NCBI RefSeq assembly: GCF_004784475.1
Contig: NZ_SRRT01000002.1
Location: 806,001-870,000 of the forward strand
From: Streptomyces bauhiniae
GTDB taxonomy: Bacteria; Actinomycetota; Actinomycetes; Streptomycetales; Streptomycetaceae
Reading direction: 5' to 3'
DNA length: 64,000 nucleotides
Part shown: one piece after another, positions 47,207 to 56,697 of the stretch
How positions within the stretch are numbered: the first letter of the stretch is position 1
How the letters are laid out: each line of letters begins with the position of its first letter
Position numbers and translations under genes: made by a program
The notes under the pieces: generated by a model
Seen by the model: only the letters and a program-made list of their open reading frames with translations
What the model was told of the DNA's origin: nothing
Database searches by the model: none

Positions 47207-48532
47207 GTGAACCACTCCCCCACCGAGCAGGCCGCCGACACCGTGGCCCGGCTGCGCGGCACGTTCCGTACCGGGCGGACCAAGTCCGTCGAGTGGCGCA
47301 AGGAGCAGTTGCGCCGGCTGCGCGCGATGCTGACCGAGCATGGGGACGACCTCGCCGCCGCCCTCCACGCCGACCTGGGCAAGAGCGCCACCGAGGCGCA
47401 CCGTACGGAGATCGACTTCACCATCCGGGAGATCGACCACACCCTGGAGCACCTGGACGAGTGGCTGCGCCCCGAGCCGGCCCCGGTCCCCGCCTACCTC
47501 GGCGCCGACGCCACGGCCTGGACGCAGTACGACCCGCTCGGCGTCGTCCTGGTCATCGCCCCCTGGAACTACCCGGCCCAGCTCCTCCTCGCCCCCGTGG
47601 TCGGCGCCCTCGCGTCGGGCAACGCGGTCGTGGCGAAGCCGAGCGAGCTGGCTCCGGCGACCTCGGCCGCGCTGGCCGAGCTGATCCCGGCCTACCTCGA
47701 CACCGACGCGGTCGCCGTGGTCGAGGGCGGCATCCCGGAGACGACGGCCCTGCTGGCCCAGCGCTTCGACCACATCTTCTACACCGGCAACGGCACGGTG
47801 GGGCGTGTCGTCATGCGCGCAGCGGCCGAGCACCTCACCCCGGTCACGCTCGAACTCGGCGGCAAGTCACCGGCGTTCGTCGACCGGGACACCGACCTCG
47901 ACGTGGTCGCCGACCGGCTGGCGCGCGGCAAGTTCCTCAACGCGGGGCAGACCTGCGTCGCCCCCGACTACGTCCTCACCGACCCGGCGACCGCCCCCGC
48001 GCTGGAGGCGGCGCTCGTCCGCGCGGTCGAGGGCATCTACGGCACCGACCCGGCGGCCTCCCCGGAGTACGGCCGCATCATCAACGAGCGCCACTTCGAC
48101 CGGCTTTCCGGCCTGCTGGACTCCGGCCGGGTGGCGGTCGGCGGGGGCAGCGACCGTACGGACAAGTACATCGCGCCGACCGTACTGGCCGACGTCATGC
48201 CGGACGCGCCGGTGATGCAGGAGGAGATCTTCGGGCCCATCCTCCCGATCGTCACCGTGCCGGACCTGGACGCGGCGGTGGACTTCATCAACGACCGCGA
48301 CAAGCCCCTCGCGCTGTACGTCTTCACCGACTCCGACACCACCCGCGACCGCATCGCCGCCGAGACCTCCTCCGGCGGCCTCGGCAACGGTCTCCCCCTC
48401 GCCCACCTCACCGTCTCCGACCTCCCCTTCGGCGGCGTCGGCGAGAGCGGCATGGGCAATTATCACGGCCGCTACTCCCTCGACACCTTCAGCCACCGCA
48501 AGGCGGTACTGAACAAGCCGCTGGGCGAGTAG
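47207..48532 (+). CDS. NAD(P)-dependent aldehyde dehydrogenase
   Basis: 441 residues. VIAPWNYPAQLLLAPVVGAL, VTLELGGKSPAFV (general-base Glu), FLNAGQTCVAPDYV (nucleophile Cys) and QEEIFGPILPIV are ALDH motifs. The short form resembles class 3 (fatty aldehyde/coniferyl aldehyde) dehydrogenases. GTG 47207 follows GCGAGG; the TTG at 47168 is an alternative start. A strong terminator follows. Confidence 0.92.
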   Translation: MNHSPTEQAADTVARLRGTFRTGRTKSVEWRKEQLRRLRAMLTEHGDDLAAALHADLGKSATEAHRTEIDFTIREIDHTLEHLDEWLRPEPAPVPAYLGADATAWTQYDPLGVVLVIAPWNYPAQLLLAPVVGALASGNAVVAKPSELAPATSAALAELIPAYLDTDAVAVVEGGIPETTALLAQRFDHIFYTGNGTVGRVVMRAAAEHLTPVTLELGGKSPAFVDRDTDLDVVADRLARGKFLNAGQTCVAPDYVLTDPATAPALEAALVRAVEGIYGTDPAASPEYGRIINERHFDRLSGLLDSGRVAVGGGSDRTDKYIAPTVLADVMPDAPVMQEEIFGPILPIVTVPDLDAAVDFINDRDKPLALYVFTDSDTTRDRIAAETSSGGLGNGLPLAHLTVSDLPFGGVGESGMGNYHGRYSLDTFSHRKAVLNKPLGE

Positions 48533-48544
48533 TTCTGTCCCGCG

Positions 48545-48573
48545 CCAAGTGGGCCCAGCACGGGTCCACTTGG
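48545..48573 (+). terminator. Terminator after aldehyde dehydrogenase
   Basis: CCAAGTGGGCCC (48545-48556) and GGGTCCACTTGG (48562-48573) pair over 12 bp with one wobble and an AGCAC loop. Confidence 0.82.
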
Positions 48574-48654
48574 TGCGGTGCTTCATGGGCCGGGGTGGCG
48601 GCCAGTGCCCTAATCGTGTTGACCGCCCCCGGCGGGCAGTGCTGGAGTCGGCCC

Positions 48655-49410
48655 GTGGACAGCATCCCCGCCAACCGGCGGCTCTGGAACCGGATCAGCG
48701 GCGCCTACCAGCACGAGCACGACCCGCAGATCGGCGCCGCACCCCGGCTGTGGGGCATGTACTCCATCCCCGACGCACACCTGCGAGCCTTGGGCGACGT
48801 CACCGGCAAACGCGTCCTCGAACTCGGCTGCGGCGCCGGCCAGTGGTCCAGGGCACTCGCCGCCGAGGGCGCGGACGTGGTCGGGCTTGACCTGTCCGAG
48901 GCTCAACTCGGCGCGGCTGCCCGCGCGATGGGAGCGGACCGCTACCCGCTGGTCCAAGGCACCGCCGAACAACTCCCCTTCGCCGCCGACACCTTCGACC
49001 TGGTGTTCTGCGACTTCGGCGGACTCAGTTGGGCGCCCCCGCACCTGGCCGTCCCACAGGCCGCACGCGTCCTGCGCCGGGGCGGCCGCCTGGTGTTCAA
49101 CGTCGCCAGCCCATGGTTCGAAGCCTGCTACGACGAAGCCGCCGCCCGCGTGACCACGACGCTCCAGCAGGACTACTTCGCGCTGGACACCATCGCCGAG
49201 GGCGACGGCGCGACCAGCTACCAACTCACCTACGGCGACTGGGTCAGGGTCCTGCGCGGCGCGAGCCTCGTCATCGATGACCTCATAGAGCCGCGCCCCG
49301 ACCCCGAGACCCTCAACGGCTACAACAAGACCGACCCACCCGACTGGGCACACCGCTGGCCCGCGGAACTCCTCTGGGTGACCCACAAACCGTCGTCGGA
49401 CAGGCTATAG
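48655..49410 (+). CDS. Class I SAM-dependent methyltransferase
   Basis: 251 residues. VLELGCGAGQWSRALAAEGA (motif I), VVGLDLSEAQLGAA (motif II) and ARVLRRGGRLVFNVASP are Methyltransf_11-type motifs. GTG 48655 follows GGAG. The frame continues upstream into the aldehyde dehydrogenase terminator, which is why a later start is used. Substrate unknown. Confidence 0.83.
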   Translation: MDSIPANRRLWNRISGAYQHEHDPQIGAAPRLWGMYSIPDAHLRALGDVTGKRVLELGCGAGQWSRALAAEGADVVGLDLSEAQLGAAARAMGADRYPLVQGTAEQLPFAADTFDLVFCDFGGLSWAPPHLAVPQAARVLRRGGRLVFNVASPWFEACYDEAAARVTTTLQQDYFALDTIAEGDGATSYQLTYGDWVRVLRGASLVIDDLIEPRPDPETLNGYNKTDPPDWAHRWPAELLWVTHKPSSDRL

Positions 49411-49445
49411 CCGGCCGACAGGTAGGCGTTGCTGTCGGCGGACGG

Positions 49446-50690
49446 TCAGTGGACCGCAACTCGTGCCGCCACCTGCGGAGTTGCCCCATGCCTCCGTACC
49501 GACGGCACCGCCAGCACCACCCCCACCGCCGTCACCTGCCACAGCACCCCGAACCCCAACAGCCGCTCGGCGCCGACGACTCCCGACACCGGCCCGGCGA
49601 GCGCCAGCCCGAGGGGTCCCAGGGCGAAGGCACCCAGACTGTCGAACGCGCTGATACGTCCCCGCACCTCGGCCGGGATGTCCCGCTGGATGACGGTCGC
49701 CGCGAGGGTGGTGCACACGGCCGCACCGATCCCCGCGAAGAAGGCGGCGCCCGCCACCCACGCGAGCGGCAACCCCATGGCCAGCGCGGCCACGGGAACC
49801 GCCCATCCCACAGACGCGGCAACGGACCAGGTCAGCCCCCGCCTGGGATTCCGGCCGAGCAACAGCACCCCGCCGACGATCGCCCCGATGCCCTCCAACG
49901 CCAGCACCAACCCCCACGCCCTCGCCCCACCGAGCCGCTGCTCGGCGATGGACGGCCCGAGCACCAGGAACGGCGCCCAGAGAAGGAAGTTGAAGAGGCC
50001 GATGTGGAGAGTCGTGACCCACAGCCAGGTGCGTGAGGTGAACTCCCGCCAGCCCCGACCGAGTTCACTGAACAACCCCAGCCCCGGAGCCTGGGCCCGC
50101 ACCACCGGCAACCCCACCAGCGCCACGACACTCACGCCGTAGCTCACCGCATCGACCGCCACCACCGTCCCCGCATCGAAGGCGGCGACCAGCAGTCCGG
50201 CGAGCCCCGGCCCCACGATCGTGGCCACCGGCCGAGCCATCCCCAACAGGGCGTTTGCAGAGGCGAGTTCCCCCTCCGGGACAAGACCGGGAACCAGCGC
50301 CGACAGCCCCGGCATGAACCCTCCCTCGCCCACCCCGAGGAGCACCGCCAGCGCAACGACTTCCCAGATGCGCGCACTGCCGGTGAGCAACAGCAGAGCC
50401 AGCACAGCCTGCGATCCGAACCGGAGCGCGTCCGCCGCCAGCATGACCGTACGGGCCCCAAGGCGGTCGGTGAACACACCCCCGAGCAGCAGCACGACCA
50501 GTACCGCGAGAATCCGCGCCGCCATCACCCCGCCGACGGCATTCACCCCTCCATCGGGAAGCCGCAGCACGGCGAAAGTCGTGGCGATCGTGTTCATCCC
50601 CGAGCCGAGCAGCGAGGTGGTCTGCCCCAGCAGGAAGCGCCGGAACCGGGCATGCCGCAGCACACGCAGCCGGTGAGTACCGAGTGTCAT
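49446..50690 (-). CDS. MFS transporter
   Basis: 414 residues, about 12 membrane segments, starting MTLGTHRLRVLRHARFRRFL, a common start of MFS_3/DHA-type actinobacterial carriers. LGGVFTDRLGARTVMLAADA is the MFS loop-2 signature. GTG 50723 would add 11 residues. It is divergent from the integrase-like gene, and three GCAGTAAA octamers lie in the shared 198-base region. Substrate unknown. Confidence 0.85.
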   Translation of the reverse strand: MTLGTHRLRVLRHARFRRFLLGQTTSLLGSGMNTIATTFAVLRLPDGGVNAVGGVMAARILAVLVVLLLGGVFTDRLGARTVMLAADALRFGSQAVLALLLLTGSARIWEVVALAVLLGVGEGGFMPGLSALVPGLVPEGELASANALLGMARPVATIVGPGLAGLLVAAFDAGTVVAVDAVSYGVSVVALVGLPVVRAQAPGLGLFSELGRGWREFTSRTWLWVTTLHIGLFNFLLWAPFLVLGPSIAEQRLGGARAWGLVLALEGIGAIVGGVLLLGRNPRRGLTWSVAASVGWAVPVAALAMGLPLAWVAGAAFFAGIGAAVCTTLAATVIQRDIPAEVRGRISAFDSLGAFALGPLGLALAGPVSGVVGAERLLGFGVLWQVTAVGVVLAVPSVRRHGATPQVAARVAVH

Positions 50691-50787
50691 GAATCCGCAC
50701 TTTGCCTCCGCCGAACAATTCACCGCAAGGGATTTCGCGAAGAAATGCCGCCGCTTTCTGAAAAAGCTTCTGTCGAAGCGAATTGAC

Positions 50788-50877
50788 GCAGTAAATAGGC
50801 ACCGTTTACTGCAACACGCCTGATGGTATGGTCAGTCACCGAAACCCTTGAAGGTCCCCATAGCACTTATTTACTGC
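50788..50877. promoter_or_regulatory. Three GCAGTAAA octamers in a divergent promoter
   Basis: GCAGTAAA (50788-50795) and TTTACTGC (50805-50812) form an 8-bp inverted repeat with a 9-base spacer. A third copy, TTTACTGC, lies at 50870-50877, 12 bases before the integrase-like ATG. TTTACT and TATGGT (50827-50832), 16 bases apart, could be a plus-strand promoter. The regulator is unknown. Confidence 0.65.
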
Positions 50878-50888
50878 GGGTGAGCAAT

Positions 50889-51689
50889 ATGAGTACGGCC
50901 CCAGTCGAATACGGCGCCGCCGTCGACCGCTACCTGGCCGCCGCGGGCCTCGGCCCCGCATCCCGCCGCATCTACCGCATCTCCCTGCTCGGCTGGGCCT
51001 GGCCCCTGGTCGACCGGCGCACTCCCACCGGCCGCGACCGCAGAGGCGCCCACCCTCCGGCCGTCCCCCTCGCCGCCCTGGCCGACCCGGACACCCCGGA
51101 ACGCCTGCGCCGAGGACTGACCGACCGCTCCACGACCGCACAACCGAGCACACTCATCCGCGAGTTGGCCTGCCTCCGCGCAGCCACAGCATGGTGGCTG
51201 GCCCAGGGCTGGATCACCACAGACCCGGCCCTCGACCTGGCCCAGCCACCCGCACCAGCCCCACCCCGGCCCCCGAACTGCGCCCGAGCCGCCCTGGCCC
51301 TACAAGCTCCCCTCCGGGAGCTGACCCTCTGGTACTTCCTCCACGAGTCCCGAGCCCCCGTGGAACACGTACTCGCCCTCAACATCGACCACTTGGACCT
51401 CGCAGCCCGCCGCACCAGACCCAGCACGACAACCCGCCTGAGCTGGGGCGAGGGCACAGCCCGACTCCTCCCCCTCCTCCTCGCCGGCCGCACCGCGGGC
51501 CCGGTGTTCGTCACCGCCCGCCGGGCCCCCGCCACCACGCCCCCGGCCGACCGCTGCCCGGTGACCGGCCGTGGCCGCCTTTCCTACCGCCGGGCGGCGG
51601 AACTCTTCACCGCCGCGACCAGGCCCCTCGACCCGTCCGGCCACGGCTGGACCCTGCTGGCCCTGCGCGACCGCGATGCCCTGACCTAA
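50889..51689 (+). pseudogene. Truncated tyrosine recombinase lacking its catalytic end
   Basis: 266 residues. The core-binding half (VDRYLAAAGLGPASRRIYRI) and the catalytic-domain middle (RGRLSYRRAAELFTAATRPL) fit a Streptomyces tyrosine-recombinase family. The first catalytic Arg position seems changed (ESRAPVEHVLAL in place of AxRxxEVL), HxxR reads LALR, and the second His reads Asp. The protein then ends at ALT, losing the last His and the Tyr nucleophile. It cannot be active as a recombinase. The stop overlaps the convergent regulator gene by 4 bases. A retained DNA-binding role is possible. Confidence 0.72.
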
Positions 51690-53494
51690 CCCGGCCCGTC
51701 CAGCACCGCCCTCAACTGGTGCAGTCGCACCGCCAGATGGAGCCACAGCGCGGAGTCCGCCGAGCGCCAGTCGTCGCCGAGGAGGGCCGTGATGCGGTCC
51801 AGGCGCTTCAGGAGGGTGTTGGTGTGCACATGGAGGGCGTGGGCGGTCCGGCTGAGATTCCCGGAGTGGGCGAAGTAGGCGGCGACGGTACTCACGAGAT
51901 CGGTCGAGCGGCGCTGGTCGTAGTCGAGAAGGGGGCCGAGGGAGTCGGTGACGAACCCCTCCAACTCCTGTGCGCGCCGGGGGTCGAAGACGAGCCCGTA
52001 CATCGCGTACCGCCGTGTCGTGGCGCCCCGGTCGGTCTCGCCGAGGCTGCGCATGACGTCCAGGCAGCGGACGGCCAGCGTGTAGGAGTGGGCGGGGTCG
52101 TGCCCGGTGATCCGGTCGGCGACCACGAGCACCGGCGTACCGAGCCTGCGGCGCAGCCGTTGGTGCAGCGTGCGTACCGCGGCCTCGGGGTCGTCGGCGC
52201 GGAGCAGCATCGTCGCCCGGCCCAGGTATTCGCCCGCGAGGCCGGACAACTCCGCTGATGAGGCGTGGAGTTCGCGGACGACGTCGGCGGTGGACCGGTC
52301 GGGGCAGTCGGCCGTGACCAGTACGTCGAGCCGGTCCACGTCGACGCCCCGCGCGAGCGCCCGGTCACGCAGTGCCGGGTGGACGGGCTGGAGCGGCGGG
52401 TGGGACAGCAGTTCCATGAGCAGCTCGCCCCGTACCCGCTCCTCGGCCTCCACTCGGGCGTCCCGCAGCAGCGCGAGCAGGCCCGTGATCTGGGCCGACC
52501 GCTCCAGCATCCGGACGTCCGCCGATTCCGTGGCCGCCCGCCGCCTCAGCGACAGGGAGCCGAGGTGGCTGCCCCCGGCCTGGATGGCGGCCACGCTGAG
52601 GACCGTGCCGTCGGCACCCTCGCCGTGGACGCACCGGCCGGTCCGGCGCGCTTCCGCCAGCAACTCCCCTTCCAGGCGCGCGTCTTCACCTACCGCCGCC
52701 GCCCCGCAGGATCGCGTGGCCACGACCTCGTCGTCCCGGTTCCGGATGGTGACCACGCCCTCCAGGTGGTCGACCAACGACTGCGCGATGTCCCCCGGCC
52801 CGCCCCCGGTCAGCACCACATGGGTCAGCGCTTCGTGCACGGCGGCGGCCCGTTCCATCGTGGCGACCTGGTCCTCAATGACGCGGTAGGCGTCCTGGAG
52901 CCGCTGGAGTGCCACCCGGCTCTCGTCGTACAGCCGGGCATTGTTGAGCGCGATCGCGGCATGGTCGGCGAAGGCGCTGAGGAGGGCGACCTCGTCCTTC
53001 TCGAAGGGGCGCTCGGTGCGGTCGGCGGCGAAGAGGACGCCGATCACGCGGTCACCGACCAGGAGGGGTACGCCGAGCAGTGCCACGAGCCCCTCGTCGG
53101 AGACGAGCCGGTCGAAGACGGGGTCGCGGTGGAAGCCGTCGGCGTGGCGGTAGTCGCTGACCCAGACGGGCGCCCGGGTCTCGATCACCCAGCCGCCGAG
53201 CCCGGCCCCGGCGGGCATGCGCGCGGAGGAGAACTCCGACGAGATGGTGCCGGCCGCCGCGCTGAGCGCGAGCGCGCCGCCAGTGTCGCGGAGCGAGAGA
53301 TAGACGAAGTCGCTGCCGATCAGCTCGTGCGCCTCCCGGACGATCGACGGCAGCACCTCGTCGACCTTGCCCAGCACGGTCAGCGAGCGGGCCGTGGCAT
53401 ACAGGCTGCTCAGCTCGCGTTCGCGGCGCAGCCGGTAGGCGGCGAGTTCGCCCTGACCGCCCTCGCCCGCCGACCCGGAATCGCTGTCTGCCAT
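51686..53494 (-). CDS. GAF and PucR/CdaR-type transcriptional regulator
   Basis: 602 residues. GAF domain about 35-205 (FVYLSLRDTGGALALSAAAG, VIGVLFAADRTERPFEKDEV). A PucR-like middle region follows. The C-terminal HTH_30 lies at about 535-590 (YFAHSGNLSRTAHALHVHTN, then TLLKRLDRI). Divergent from the MHS transporter and acyl-CoA ligase, which it probably controls in response to an aromatic or carboxylic acid. The 3' end meets the truncated integrase gene. Confidence 0.9.
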   Translation of the reverse strand: MADSDSGSAGEGGQGELAAYRLRRERELSSLYATARSLTVLGKVDEVLPSIVREAHELIGSDFVYLSLRDTGGALALSAAAGTISSEFSSARMPAGAGLGGWVIETRAPVWVSDYRHADGFHRDPVFDRLVSDEGLVALLGVPLLVGDRVIGVLFAADRTERPFEKDEVALLSAFADHAAIALNNARLYDESRVALQRLQDAYRVIEDQVATMERAAAVHEALTHVVLTGGGPGDIAQSLVDHLEGVVTIRNRDDEVVATRSCGAAAVGEDARLEGELLAEARRTGRCVHGEGADGTVLSVAAIQAGGSHLGSLSLRRRAATESADVRMLERSAQITGLLALLRDARVEAEERVRGELLMELLSHPPLQPVHPALRDRALARGVDVDRLDVLVTADCPDRSTADVVRELHASSAELSGLAGEYLGRATMLLRADDPEAAVRTLHQRLRRRLGTPVLVVADRITGHDPAHSYTLAVRCLDVMRSLGETDRGATTRRYAMYGLVFDPRRAQELEGFVTDSLGPLLDYDQRRSTDLVSTVAAYFAHSGNLSRTAHALHVHTNTLLKRLDRITALLGDDWRSADSALWLHLAVRLHQLRAVLDGPG

Positions 53495-53685
53495 CGCTCG
53501 CCTTCAACGGGAAGGGAGGTGGTGGATTCACCCACCTCTGGGGTGCGAGGAGTGTAGCGAATCCCCATCTCCCAAAGCGCTTGCTCAGCCCTACTCTCGC
53601 CCCACACAGAGCTGTGACACATGTCCCGACCGGCCGGCGGGCGTCCCCGCACATACCCCTGACCAGAACCGGAGGGATGCCTCCC

Positions 53686-55071
53686 ATGGCCTCATCCGCG
53701 CAGGCCCACGTCCAGGGCAACGGCTCCGATCCCGCCACCGCGCCCGTACGCCGTACCAACTGGAAGCTGCTGGCGGCCGGGCTGATCGGCAGCTCGATCG
53801 AGTGGTACGACTTCTTCCTCTACGGCACGGCGGCGGCACTGGTCTTCCCGCACGTCTTCTTTCCGCACTCGTCCGCGTTCATGGGCACGCTGCTGTCCTT
53901 CAGCACCTTCTGGGCGGGGTTCGTCGCCCGGCCGCTGGGCGGGCTGCTCGCCGGTCACTTCGGTGACAAGCACGGCCGCAAGCCCACGGTCGTGGCGTGT
54001 CTGATCGGCATGGCCGCCGCGACGTTCCTCATCGGCTGTCTGCCGAGCGCGGCGAGCGTGGGCGTGCTCGCGCCGGTGCTGCTGGTGCTGCTGCGCTTCA
54101 TCCAGGGTGCGGCGGCGGGCGGCCAGTGGGGCGGCATCGCGCTGCTGCTCACGGAGTCCGCGCACCCCAAACGCCGTGGTTTCGCGGGCACGTTCGGCCA
54201 GACCAGCGTCCCGGTCGCGGTCATCATCGTGAACCTCATCTTCACCACGACCGGCTCGGTCATCTCGAGCGACGCGTTCCTCGACTGGGGCTGGCGCGTC
54301 CCGTTCCTGCTCAGCGCGGTCATGTTCCCGGTCGTCCTGCACATCCAGAACAAGGTCGAGGACACCCCGGACTTCCGCGAACTCCAGGAAGCAGCCGCCC
54401 GCAGGCCGGAGGCGCGCGTGGTCCGGGCCCCGCTGACCGAGGCCGTACGCCGCAACTGGCGCACCATCCTGCTCGGTTGCGCCACCCTGTCCGCCACCAA
54501 CAGCCTCTTCTACGTCAGCATCACCGGCCTGCTCAGCTACGGCACGACGACCCTGCACATGGACCGCGACTCCCTCCTCACGGTCACCCTGCTCAGCTCG
54601 GCCCTGATGGCCGGGATACTCCCCTATGCGGGCCACCTCTCCGACCGCTTCGGCCGCCGCAAACTGGTCCTGGTCGGCGGACTCGGCGTGGCCGCCTGGG
54701 CGTTCCCGTACTTCGCCCTGGTGGATACGGCCTCGGCGCCGCTGGTCTTCGTCGCGATCACCGTCGGCTTCCTCTTCCAGGGGCTCACGTACGGCCCGAT
54801 GGCGGCCTTCCTCGGGGAGCTGTTCGCACCCAACGTCCGCTATTCCAGTGCCTCTTTGGCCTACCAGCTCTCCGCCATCGTGGTCAGCGGCGGTACGCCG
54901 GTCCTGATGACCGCCGTCATCGCGAAGACCGGGTCGACCACGCTGGTCGCCGCGTACATCGCCCTGATGGGCCTGATCACCTTCGCCGGCGCGTGGTTCC
55001 TGCCCGAGACGAACCCGGCCGAGGTGCGCCGCGATCCCGAGGCGCTGCCCGGAGCGCAGCTCTACCCCTGA
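53686..55071 (+). CDS. MFS transporter, metabolite:H+ symporter (MHS) family
   Basis: 461 residues, 12 membrane segments. IGSSIEWYDFFLYGTAAALV (TM1) and LLRFIQGAAAGGQWGGIALL with the family signature HFGDKHGRKPTVVACLIG. MHS members import shikimate, proline-betaine, dicarboxylates or aromatic acids. ATG 53686 follows GGAGGG. 43 bases before the acyl-CoA ligase, so probably the uptake partner for the acid it activates. Confidence 0.9.
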   Translation: MASSAQAHVQGNGSDPATAPVRRTNWKLLAAGLIGSSIEWYDFFLYGTAAALVFPHVFFPHSSAFMGTLLSFSTFWAGFVARPLGGLLAGHFGDKHGRKPTVVACLIGMAAATFLIGCLPSAASVGVLAPVLLVLLRFIQGAAAGGQWGGIALLLTESAHPKRRGFAGTFGQTSVPVAVIIVNLIFTTTGSVISSDAFLDWGWRVPFLLSAVMFPVVLHIQNKVEDTPDFRELQEAAARRPEARVVRAPLTEAVRRNWRTILLGCATLSATNSLFYVSITGLLSYGTTTLHMDRDSLLTVTLLSSALMAGILPYAGHLSDRFGRRKLVLVGGLGVAAWAFPYFALVDTASAPLVFVAITVGFLFQGLTYGPMAAFLGELFAPNVRYSSASLAYQLSAIVVSGGTPVLMTAVIAKTGSTTLVAAYIALMGLITFAGAWFLPETNPAEVRRDPEALPGAQLYP

Positions 55072-55114
55072 CCGGCCGGAATCCCCAACTCCCCAACGAC
55101 GAGGAGCCACAGCC

Positions 55115-56575
55115 ATGTTCACCCCCGAACCGGGCTTCCCGCTCGGTGACATCCCCGCCGCCCACGCGGCCGAACGCCCCGACGCCGTAGCGGTTCGCGC
55201 CGGCGACACGGAACTGACCTGGGAGGAGCTGTACCGGGCGAGCGACGCCGTCGCACGCGGTCTGAAGCTCTCCGGCGTCGAGCGCGGACACATCGTCCCC
55301 CTCATGCTGCCGAACGGCGTGGACGTCGTGGTGGCGGCCTTCGCCTGCCTCAAACTCGGCGCGGTTCCCCAGCCGTTGTCGACCAGGCTGGCACCGGCCG
55401 AGGAGCGGGCGATCCTCGCACTGTCCGAACCACCGGTCGTCGTCGGGCTCAAAGAGGGCGCGCTCGACCGGTCCACGACGGTGGCCGAGTTGCGTCGACT
55501 GGGCACCGGTGCGGGCGAGTTGACCACCGAGATCGGCCCCTCATGGAAGGCTCCCACCTCGGGCGGATCGACCGGTCGACCTAAGATCATCCTGTCGGGG
55601 GCGGAAGGGGCGTTCAACCCCTTCGACATGGAGGCGTGGGGACTGCGGCCCGGCGAGCAGTCCCTCGTCACCGCCCCCGTCCACCACAACGCCCCCTTCT
55701 CCACGGCCATGACGACGCTGTTCAACGGCGGCACGGTCACTCTCCTGGAGCGGTTCGACGCCGAGCGGGTCCTGGCCGAGGTCGAACGGCGCGCGATCAC
55801 CTGGGTGTACCTGGTGCCGACCATGATGCGCCGCATCCTGGCCCTCCCGGAGCCGGTGCGCGACCGCTACGACCTCTCCTCCCTCGTCTCGGTCTGGCAC
55901 TGCGCGGAACCCTGCCCGCCCGCGACCAAGCAGGCGTGGATCGACTGGCTCGGCGCGGACCGGATCTGGGAGCTGTACGCGGGCACCGAGGCCCAGGCCG
56001 GCTGCACGATCTCCGGCACGGAGTGGCTGGCGCACCGGGGCTCGGTGGGCCGTCCCACCTGGGGCGAGATCAAGATCGTGGGCCTGGACGGCACACCGGT
56101 CACCGAGCCCGGAGTCCCCGGTGAGATCTTCATGCGGGTCGCGGAGGGCAAGCCGCCCGCCTTCCGGTACCTGGGAGCCGAGGTCCAGGAGACCGACGGC
56201 TGGTCGACCCTCGGCGACATCGGCGAGTTCGACTCGGACGGCTATCTGTACCTCCACGACCGCCGCTCCGACATGCTTCTGGTCGGCGGGGTGAACGTGT
56301 ACCCCGCCGAGATCGAGGGCGCCCTCACCGAGCACCCGCACGTCGTGTCCAGCGCGGTCATCGGCCTGCCGGACGCGGACCGGGGCAACCGCGTCCACGC
56401 CATCGTGCAGATCGAGGAGGGGCGTACGACCACCCCCGAGGAGATCACCGACTTCCTGGCCACCCGGCTGTCGCCCCACAAGCGACCCCGGTCCGTCGAG
56501 CTGGTGACGGAACCACTGCGCAGCGCGGCGGGGAAACTGAGGCGCTCGGCGCTGCGGGCGGAGCGCCTGAACTAG
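55115..56575 (+). CDS. Acyl-CoA ligase (ANL superfamily)
   Basis: 486 residues. P-loop TSGGSTGRPKIILSGAEGAF, adenylate-binding ELYAGTEAQAGCTISGTEWL, hinge STLGDIGEFDSDGYLYLHDR and the C-terminal Lys in SAAGKLRRSAL. It resembles the bile-acid/cyclohexanecarboxylate-CoA ligase branch of the family. Expressed with the MHS carrier under the PucR-type regulator, it probably converts an imported carboxylic acid to its CoA ester. Confidence 0.9.
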   Translation: MFTPEPGFPLGDIPAAHAAERPDAVAVRAGDTELTWEELYRASDAVARGLKLSGVERGHIVPLMLPNGVDVVVAAFACLKLGAVPQPLSTRLAPAEERAILALSEPPVVVGLKEGALDRSTTVAELRRLGTGAGELTTEIGPSWKAPTSGGSTGRPKIILSGAEGAFNPFDMEAWGLRPGEQSLVTAPVHHNAPFSTAMTTLFNGGTVTLLERFDAERVLAEVERRAITWVYLVPTMMRRILALPEPVRDRYDLSSLVSVWHCAEPCPPATKQAWIDWLGADRIWELYAGTEAQAGCTISGTEWLAHRGSVGRPTWGEIKIVGLDGTPVTEPGVPGEIFMRVAEGKPPAFRYLGAEVQETDGWSTLGDIGEFDSDGYLYLHDRRSDMLLVGGVNVYPAEIEGALTEHPHVVSSAVIGLPDADRGNRVHAIVQIEEGRTTTPEEITDFLATRLSPHKRPRSVELVTEPLRSAAGKLRRSALRAERLN

Positions 56576-56697
56576 TTGGTCGTAGCGCCATTCCGGACGC
56601 TCACTCATTCAGCCGATGCGTGGAATCGCCGTAAATCAATTTCCGGGACTTACTCTGCGAAAACCCCCTACAGCGCCCACTCCCTCGGAGATCAGAA

